NCBI GenBank assembly: GCA_030065125.1
Contig: JASJDM010000054.1
Coordinates: forward strand, 1-35,965
Direction of reading: 5' to 3'
DNA: 35,965 nucleotides
DNA from: Lysobacterales bacterium
Lineage (GTDB): Bacteria; Pseudomonadota; Gammaproteobacteria; Xanthomonadales; SZUA-38
The position numbers and the translations under genes are program-made. The notes beneath the pieces were generated by a model that did no database searches, had not been told where the DNA came from, and saw only the letters and a program-made list of their open reading frames with translations. Positions 31,105 to 35,965 of this stretch are shown piece after piece. The stretch's first letter is position 1. The number at the start of each line of letters is the position of its first letter.

Positions 31105-34100
31105 ATGGTAAACTTGCCAGGCGCCAGGGAATGGGCCCGACTGCTGCTGATTGCCGCCGGCCACCTGCTGCTGGCGATCTGGGCGCTGAGGCTGGTGACG
31201 CCGGAAGAGTCTGTTTCCCTGATGTGGCTGCCCGACGGCTACCTGCTGGGCTGCCTGGTACTGCTGCCGTTACGGCTCTGGGTGCCGCTGCTGATTCTGC
31301 TGACATTTCTGGGTACCGGATTTGAATTGATCCTGACCGATCGTCCCACGGGCATGGTGCTGTCTTTTCAGCTGGCCAACATGCTGGAGAGTGTGGGTGG
31401 CGCCTGGCTGTTCCTGGAGTTTGCCGGTGGCCGCAAGGGTTTTCGCACCTTCACTCACCTGGGCTACTTTCTTTGCCTGTGCGTACTGGTGCTGCCGGCA
31501 CTCAGTGCATCCATTGGCGCGGGGGCGGTTATCAGTCACATCGAGGGAGCTGATTTCCTTGGGGTTTACCGAACCTGGCATGCCTCGGCCGCGCTGGGGA
31601 TTCTGATTGTTGCGCCACTGGTCATTTTCGGCACCCGCTGGTGGCAGGGCGTCGGATCCGGCCGTCGCTCCGAGCTTGGGACCCTGGGACTGGTCTGGCT
31701 GGGGATGCTGATCATCGTGTTTGCTTCCTCAGCGCTGACTGCCTACGTCGATCAGACCGCTGCTTTTCTGGTGTTCCTGAGCCTGCCTCTGCTTTGCTGG
31801 GCCGCAGTGCAGCATGGCCTGTTTGGAGCGGTCAGCGCCGCCGCGGTACTGGTGATCACCGCGGTGCAGCTGACGGCTATGGGGCTGGGACCGGCCCAAC
31901 AACTGACGGCCTCCCAGTCGGTGTTCGCGCTTCAGATCTATCTGGGCGCGGCCATCATCGCTTCCATTTTTACCGCACTGGCGGTGGAGAATCTCAGGCG
32001 GGCTTCGAAAGACCTGGAAGAAACCAGTTCTCGGTTCCGCACCCTGTTTGATCATTCACCCGTTGCCCTGTGGGAGGAGGACTTTTCCGCGGTGAAAGCC
32101 TACCTGCAGGAACTGCGTCAGCAGGGCGTCACCGACATTCCCCGCTACCTGCGCCAGCGTCCGGAGGAGGTGCTGGAATGTGCACGCAGGGTCAGGATCA
32201 TTGGTGTCAACGATCGAACCCTGACCATGTTTCGGGCGTCGGATATGGATGATCTGATGGCCGGGCTGGAACAGATCTTCAACGAGCAGGCCTTGACGAT
32301 CTTCTGCGAAGAGATCATTGCCCTGGACAGCGGCGCCACCGAGTTCCGCGGTGAGGCACCCCAGACCCGGCTGGACGGCGAGCAGTTCCACACGATCACC
32401 GGCGTCAACGTCGTACCCGGCCACGAAGCGGACTGGGCCAGGGTGGTGGTGTCCGTGGACGATATTTCCGATCACGAACGAGCCGAGCAGTCGCTGCAGG
32501 AAAGCAACGCCATGCTGGCCCAGTTGATCAACACCCTGGACGCCGGAGTGGTGGTGCACAGGTCCAACACCGAGGTTGTGTTGAGCAACCCGCGGGCTCA
32601 CGAAATCCTTGGTCAGCTTGGACGTAACATCGTCGGTCGCAAGGCAGACGACCCCTGCTGGAGCTTTTGCGACGATGGCGGCGTGGCGCTGTCGCTGGAC
32701 CAGTATCCGGTCAATCTCATCCTGGACACGGGCCAGAAGCTGCACAATTACCTGGTAGGGATCAGGAAACCCGATCAGTCCAGCCCGACCTGGGTGCTGG
32801 TGAACGGCACGCCACTGTGGGGCGCAGACGGCGGCATCAGCCGGATCATTGTCTCTTTTGTTGAGATCACCGAACTGCGAAACGCTGAAAACCGCCTGCG
32901 GGAATCCGCGGCGGTTTTTTCCAGTACCTCCGAAGGCGTGGTCATCACGGACCTTGACGGCGTGATCCAGGACGTCAACAAGGCGTTCGTACAGATTACC
33001 GGGTATCCGCGGGAAGACGTGATTGGCAGGCGTTCCAGCTTGCTGCAGTCCGGCCGGCATGACCGGTCCTTCTACCAGGCCATGTGGCAGTCGCTGCACG
33101 AGGTTGGCCACTGGCGGGGTGAAATCTGGAATCGGCGGCGCAACGGCAACATCTATCCCGAGCTGCTGACCATCAGTACGGTGCACGATGGCCGCGGCGA
33201 GCCCAGTGGATTCGTTGGGGTTTTTACCGACATCACCTCCCTGAAGGAGTCCGAGGAACGGCTGGAGCACCTGGCACACCACGATCCCCTGACCCAGTTG
33301 CCTAACAGGCTGCTGTTCAATGCCCGGCTGCAGCAAAGTATCAAGCAGGCCGACCGGCGTCGGCACAAGCTGGCGGTGGCATTCATCGACCTGGACCGTT
33401 TCAAGCAGGTTAACGACAGCCTGGGTCATCCGGTCGGCGATGATTTGCTGAAGCAGGTGGCCGATCGGTTGACCGGAACCATCCGCGCGGCGGATACCGC
33501 GGCGCGGATCAGCGGCGACGAGTTCGTGGTGTTGCTGGAAGACATTGGAAGTGCCGAGCAGGCGGCGGTCATGGCGCAGAAGCTGATCGACAATTTTCGT
33601 GATCCGTTCGTGCTGGGCGACCACGAGGTTTCCGTCACCGCGAGCATCGGGATCGGCATGTATCCTGGTGACGGAGAGGACGCGGCCACACTGGTACGCA
33701 ACGCCGATGCCGCCATGTACCGGGCCAAGGAGGAAGGCCGCAACAACTACCAGTTTTACACGGCTGAACTCACTGCGGCAGCGTTTGAGCACGTGTTCCT
33801 GGAGAACGCTTTGCGCGGTGCCCTGGCCAAGGAGGAACTCCACCTGGTGTACCAGCCGCAGTTCGATTTGAGCGAGGGGCAGGTCACCGGGCTGGAAGCC
33901 CTGCTGCGCTGGTATCACCCTGACCAGGGGGTGATCTCACCCACGCGGTTCATCCCCATCGCCGAGCAGAGCGGGTTGATCCGCGATATCGGCGCGTGGG
34001 TGTTGATCCGGGCCTGCCGTCAGGCCCGGGCCTGGCTGGACCACGGGCTGTCGTTTGGGCGTATGGCTGTCAACGTCGCCGGCCCCCAGCTGATGGACGA

Positions 34101-34557
34101 GGGATTTCAGCAACTGGTCCTCGACACCCTGGAAAGCGAAGGGCTGGATCCGGAATTCCTGGCGCTGGAGGTCACCGAGAACTACCTCATGCGACGGGCC
34201 AAAAGCAGCATCAGCCAGCTGGCCGGGCTCCGCAGTGCCGGCGTTGAAGTTGTCGTCGACGATTTTGGCACCGGTTACTCATCCCTGCGATTCCTCACGC
34301 GGCTGCCGGTGGACAAACTCAAGATTGACCAGTCTTTTGTTCGGGACATGCCGGAAAATCCCGATGCCACGGCCATCGTGGAGGCCGTCATTGCCATGGC
34401 CCAGTCCCTCAACCTGGTGACTGTCGCCGAGGGCGTGGAGCGAGAAGAGCAGGCCAGGTTCCTGCTGGAAATCGGTTGCACCGAGGCCCAGGGCTACCTG
34501 TACAGTCGGCCGCTGCCGACGGAAGAGATTGGCGGCATCCTGTCGCGCATTCCGTGA
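31105..34557 (+). CDS. MASE1-PAS-GGDEF-EAL cyclic-di-GMP signalling protein
   Basis: A 1150-residue inner-membrane enzyme. The MASE1 membrane sensor (about 5-300) contains SLMWLPDGYLLGCLVLLPLR and multiple helices. Three PAS-like segments follow, the last being VFSSTSEGVVITDLDGVIQD with a PAC tail. The GGDEF domain starts near 722 and has ISGDEF near 803; RAAD lies exactly five residues before it, matching the inhibitory site for c-di-GMP. The EAL domain starts near 910, with EAL at 931-933, ENYLM, VDDFGTGYSSL (about 1051) and TVAEGVE. Both catalytic halves look intact, so it may make or degrade c-di-GMP. ATG 31105 follows GGAGGAAGGGAG. It interrupts the usual pdxA-rsmA neighbourhood. Confidence 0.93.
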   Translation: MVNLPGAREWARLLLIAAGHLLLAIWALRLVTPEESVSLMWLPDGYLLGCLVLLPLRLWVPLLILLTFLGTGFELILTDRPTGMVLSFQLANMLESVGGAWLFLEFAGGRKGFRTFTHLGYFLCLCVLVLPALSASIGAGAVISHIEGADFLGVYRTWHASAALGILIVAPLVIFGTRWWQGVGSGRRSELGTLGLVWLGMLIIVFASSALTAYVDQTAAFLVFLSLPLLCWAAVQHGLFGAVSAAAVLVITAVQLTAMGLGPAQQLTASQSVFALQIYLGAAIIASIFTALAVENLRRASKDLEETSSRFRTLFDHSPVALWEEDFSAVKAYLQELRQQGVTDIPRYLRQRPEEVLECARRVRIIGVNDRTLTMFRASDMDDLMAGLEQIFNEQALTIFCEEIIALDSGATEFRGEAPQTRLDGEQFHTITGVNVVPGHEADWARVVVSVDDISDHERAEQSLQESNAMLAQLINTLDAGVVVHRSNTEVVLSNPRAHEILGQLGRNIVGRKADDPCWSFCDDGGVALSLDQYPVNLILDTGQKLHNYLVGIRKPDQSSPTWVLVNGTPLWGADGGISRIIVSFVEITELRNAENRLRESAAVFSSTSEGVVITDLDGVIQDVNKAFVQITGYPREDVIGRRSSLLQSGRHDRSFYQAMWQSLHEVGHWRGEIWNRRRNGNIYPELLTISTVHDGRGEPSGFVGVFTDITSLKESEERLEHLAHHDPLTQLPNRLLFNARLQQSIKQADRRRHKLAVAFIDLDRFKQVNDSLGHPVGDDLLKQVADRLTGTIRAADTAARISGDEFVVLLEDIGSAEQAAVMAQKLIDNFRDPFVLGDHEVSVTASIGIGMYPGDGEDAATLVRNADAAMYRAKEEGRNNYQFYTAELTAAAFEHVFLENALRGALAKEELHLVYQPQFDLSEGQVTGLEALLRWYHPDQGVISPTRFIPIAEQSGLIRDIGAWVLIRACRQARAWLDHGLSFGRMAVNVAGPQLMDEGFQQLVLDTLESEGLDPEFLALEVTENYLMRRAKSSISQLAGLRSAGVEVVVDDFGTGYSSLRFLTRLPVDKLKIDQSFVRDMPENPDATAIVEAVIAMAQSLNLVTVAEGVEREEQARFLLEIGCTEAQGYLYSRPLPTEEIGGILSRIP

Positions 34558-34641
34558 GGCTGTTGCGGCGTCGGAGCCATTCCTGTGGACCACCGGGTGA
34601 TTCATAATCGTCAGGTCCCCTGAAATCTGATTGCCACGAAC

Positions 34642-35427
34642 TTGAAGCACCGTCCCAGAAAACGATTCGGCCAGAACTTTCTGGTGGATTCATCGGTCAT
34701 CGACCGCATTGTCGACGCCATCAGCCCTCAGCCTGGTGATCACCTGGTGGAAGTGGGACCGGGCCAGGGTGCGCTGACCCGGCAACTGGCCGGCAGCGGT
34801 GCGCAATTGACCCTGATTGAGATCGACCGTGATCTGAGCGCCGCGCTGGCGGCGGATCCGGCTCTGTCCGAGGTCCGCCTGATCAATGCCGACGTGCTGA
34901 AGGTCAACTGGCAGGACCTGGCCCGGGGCCGGCCCATCCGGCTGGTGGGTAACCTGCCGTACAACATTTCTACGCCTCTGCTGTTTCATGCCCTCGCCAG
35001 CGCTGACCTGATTACGGACATGCACTTCATGCTGCAGCAGGAGGTGGTGCAGCGCATGGCAGCGCCTCCGGGCAGCAAGGCGTTCGGGCGGCTCAGCGTC
35101 ATGCTGCAGTACCGCTGCCGGGTGGAGTCCCTGTTTCGGGTTCCACCGGGCGCGTTCCGGCCGGTGCCCAAGGTGGACTCAGCGGTGGTGCGGCTGCGTC
35201 CGAGATCGGCAGATCAATGTCAGGCGAGAAATGAAGCGCTGCTGGATCAGGTGGTGTCGGCCGCTTTTGCCCAGCGGCGCAAGACCCTGAGAAATTCCCT
35301 GCGATCGCTGCTGTCCGCGGATCAGATCACGCAGTTGGACATCGACCCCTCAGCGCGGCCGGAAACCCTCGAGGTCACAGATTTTGTGACGCTGGCTGAT
35401 GCGCTGGCTGATCAGTCGCCGGATTGA
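34642..35427 (+). CDS. rsmA: 16S rRNA (adenine(1518)-N6/adenine(1519)-N6)-dimethyltransferase RsmA (KsgA)
   Basis: RsmA dimethylates A1518 and A1519 in the 3' hairpin of 16S rRNA and acts late in small-subunit assembly. The N-terminus HRPRKRFGQNFLVD, SAM motif LVEVGPGQGALTRQLA, catalytic NLPYNISTPLLF, and the RRKTLRNSLRSLL region are all conserved. The start is TTG at 34642 (TTG AAG CAC), giving 261 residues; no upstream ATG fits. It is 84 bases after the c-di-GMP gene. The usual partner apaG is not downstream. Its 3' end overlaps the opposing DUF4124 gene by 16 bases. Confidence 0.95.
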   Translation: MKHRPRKRFGQNFLVDSSVIDRIVDAISPQPGDHLVEVGPGQGALTRQLAGSGAQLTLIEIDRDLSAALAADPALSEVRLINADVLKVNWQDLARGRPIRLVGNLPYNISTPLLFHALASADLITDMHFMLQQEVVQRMAAPPGSKAFGRLSVMLQYRCRVESLFRVPPGAFRPVPKVDSAVVRLRPRSADQCQARNEALLDQVVSAAFAQRRKTLRNSLRSLLSADQITQLDIDPSARPETLEVTDFVTLADALADQSPD

Positions 35428-35690
35428 TCCTGCACCGCGGGCAGGACGTTTTCGTCGTGGCGGTACTCCACCACTTCGTAGGGAGTCCCGTCGGGCGGTG
35501 GCGCGTCGGATACCGTCCACTCACCCTGTTCGTTCTTCCAGCGATAAAGCTGCACGCTGGCGCTGGGGGAAACCGGCAGCCGGTCGCTGACCCAGGCAGG
35601 CCGCTGCTGGGGATTGAAATACCAGTAGCCGGCAACGGCCACGCTGCCGGCCAGCGCCAGCAGCGTAATGGTTTTGGTGGCGGAGGCCAC
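35412..35690 (-). CDS. DUF4124-like small exported protein
   Basis: A 92-residue protein with an N-terminal hydrophobic segment (TITLLALAGSVAVAGYWYF) that acts as an anchor or signal, followed by a short domain. The part QLYRWKNEQGEWTVSDAPPPDG resembles the DUF4124 core (YRW.d..G..t.sd.PP). Function is unknown. The start is GTG 35688-35690, inside one arm of an inverted repeat. It lies 62 bases downstream of the gene at the window edge, in the same direction. Confidence 0.72.
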   Translation of the reverse strand: MASATKTITLLALAGSVAVAGYWYFNPQQRPAWVSDRLPVSPSASVQLYRWKNEQGEWTVSDAPPPDGTPYEVVEYRHDENVLPAVQDQSGD

Positions 35691-35754
35691 TAGCCTGGAT
35701 TATTCATGAACGGCGGAATCATCGGTTGTCGTGGCGTTCCAGGCTAGTGGGCTC
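35683..35754. repeat. long inverted repeat between two DUF4124-like genes
   Basis: CCACTAGCCTGGA (35687-35699) has a perfect reverse complement, TCCAGGCTAGTGG, at 35738-35750. Extending outward the arms still match with one mismatch (35683-35699 against 35738-35754). The loop is 38 bases. In the direction of transcription the hairpin begins at the stop codon of the upstream gene and its far arm covers the GTG start of the downstream gene. No T-run follows. Confidence 0.85.
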
Positions 35755-35965
35755 AGCAGTTGTCTGCGATCAGCTGACGCGCCTCTTCCAGCAGGTCCAG
35801 CCGCTCTTCGTCGGACAGGTAGGTCCGATTGCCCTCGGCATCGACCCGGAACACCCGGGGTCTGGGCTCAATCTGCTCGATCATGTTCCGACCTTTCTGG
35901 CAGGCGCGTTCACGGTTTTCGCGCTCGATGCCGGAGTTGTCAGGCTGGTCGGACTCGGCAAACAG
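35753..35965 (-). CDS. C-terminal part of a DUF4124-like protein, cut by the window edge
   Basis: Read on the minus strand from 35965, an open frame of 70 codons ends in TGA at 35753-35755. It contains IERENRERACQKGRNMIEQI, RVFRVDAEGNRTYLSDEE and a final EARQLIADNC. This resembles the C-terminal half of DUF4124-domain proteins, in which a helical region with Cys and a closing Cys follow the DUF4124 core. The N-terminus lies outside the window. Function is unknown. Confidence 0.72.
   Translation of the reverse strand: MFAESDQPDNSGIERENRERACQKGRNMIEQIEPRPRVFRVDAEGNRTYLSDEERLDLLEEARQLIADNC

Noticed and set aside
32056..33918. 620-codon minus-strand open frame inside the c-di-GMP gene
   Set aside because: Shadow of a clearly conserved PAS-GGDEF gene on the plus strand; its translation has no known domain.

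Overview
This window comes from a GC-rich Gram-negative bacterium, most likely a gammaproteobacterium near the Chromatiales/Xanthomonadales boundary (a Wenzhouxiangella-like lineage would fit). The evidence is a type II secretion block, the lptD-surA-pdxA...rsmA outer-membrane and maintenance cluster, a nudE-cysQ pair, and very dense packing with many ATGA/GTGA overlaps and GTG/TTG starts. The taxonomic call is inference. Nothing in the window looks like a prophage, an insertion sequence or a CRISPR array, and I saw no rRNA or tRNA genes.

Layout. 148-861 (-) is rsmE. 961-6806 (+) is a tightly overlapping type II secretion operon, gspG-H-I-J-K-L-M-N, without gspC/D/E/F. It runs directly into hisN-like, nudE and cysQ (to 8905). 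A 313-bp gene-free stretch (8906-9218) holds a symmetric set of stem-loops. 9219-10959 (-) encodes a class I glutamine amidotransferase and a zinc alcohol dehydrogenase, divergent from a ThrE-type amino-acid exporter (11033-12271 +). A second gene-free stretch (12272-12611) is filled by eleven short hairpins joined by an 8-bp linker. It is followed by a diheme cytochrome c with a TPR tail (12612-13340 -).

13499-18132 (+) is signalling: a histidine kinase, an OmpR-type regulator and a CadC-like membrane regulator with TPRs. On the opposite strand, 18122-22549 is an apparent three-gene operon: a periplasmic cupredoxin-like protein, a transmembrane Ser/Thr kinase with a degenerate cyclase-like domain, and an outer-membrane barrel. 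22715-25287 holds endonuclease V, a class II aldolase-like protein, a DUF4870 membrane protein and a SAM methyltransferase. 25244-26335 is a metallo-aminopeptidase-like lipoprotein. 26408-35427 (+) is lptD-surA-pdxA, then a MASE1-PAS-GGDEF-EAL protein, then rsmA. The window closes with two DUF4124-like genes on the minus strand, the last one cut by the window edge.

The most unusual material is not protein-coding. There are two different palindrome systems between genes (8911-9204 and 12274-12611). In both, hairpin shape or linker is kept while stem sequence changes. There is also an in-frame 93-bp tandem repeat (about 2330-2680) between the gspI stop and the gspJ prepilin-peptidase site, which leaves gspJ without a normal short leader. 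The kinase operon is the most interesting protein-coding novelty.
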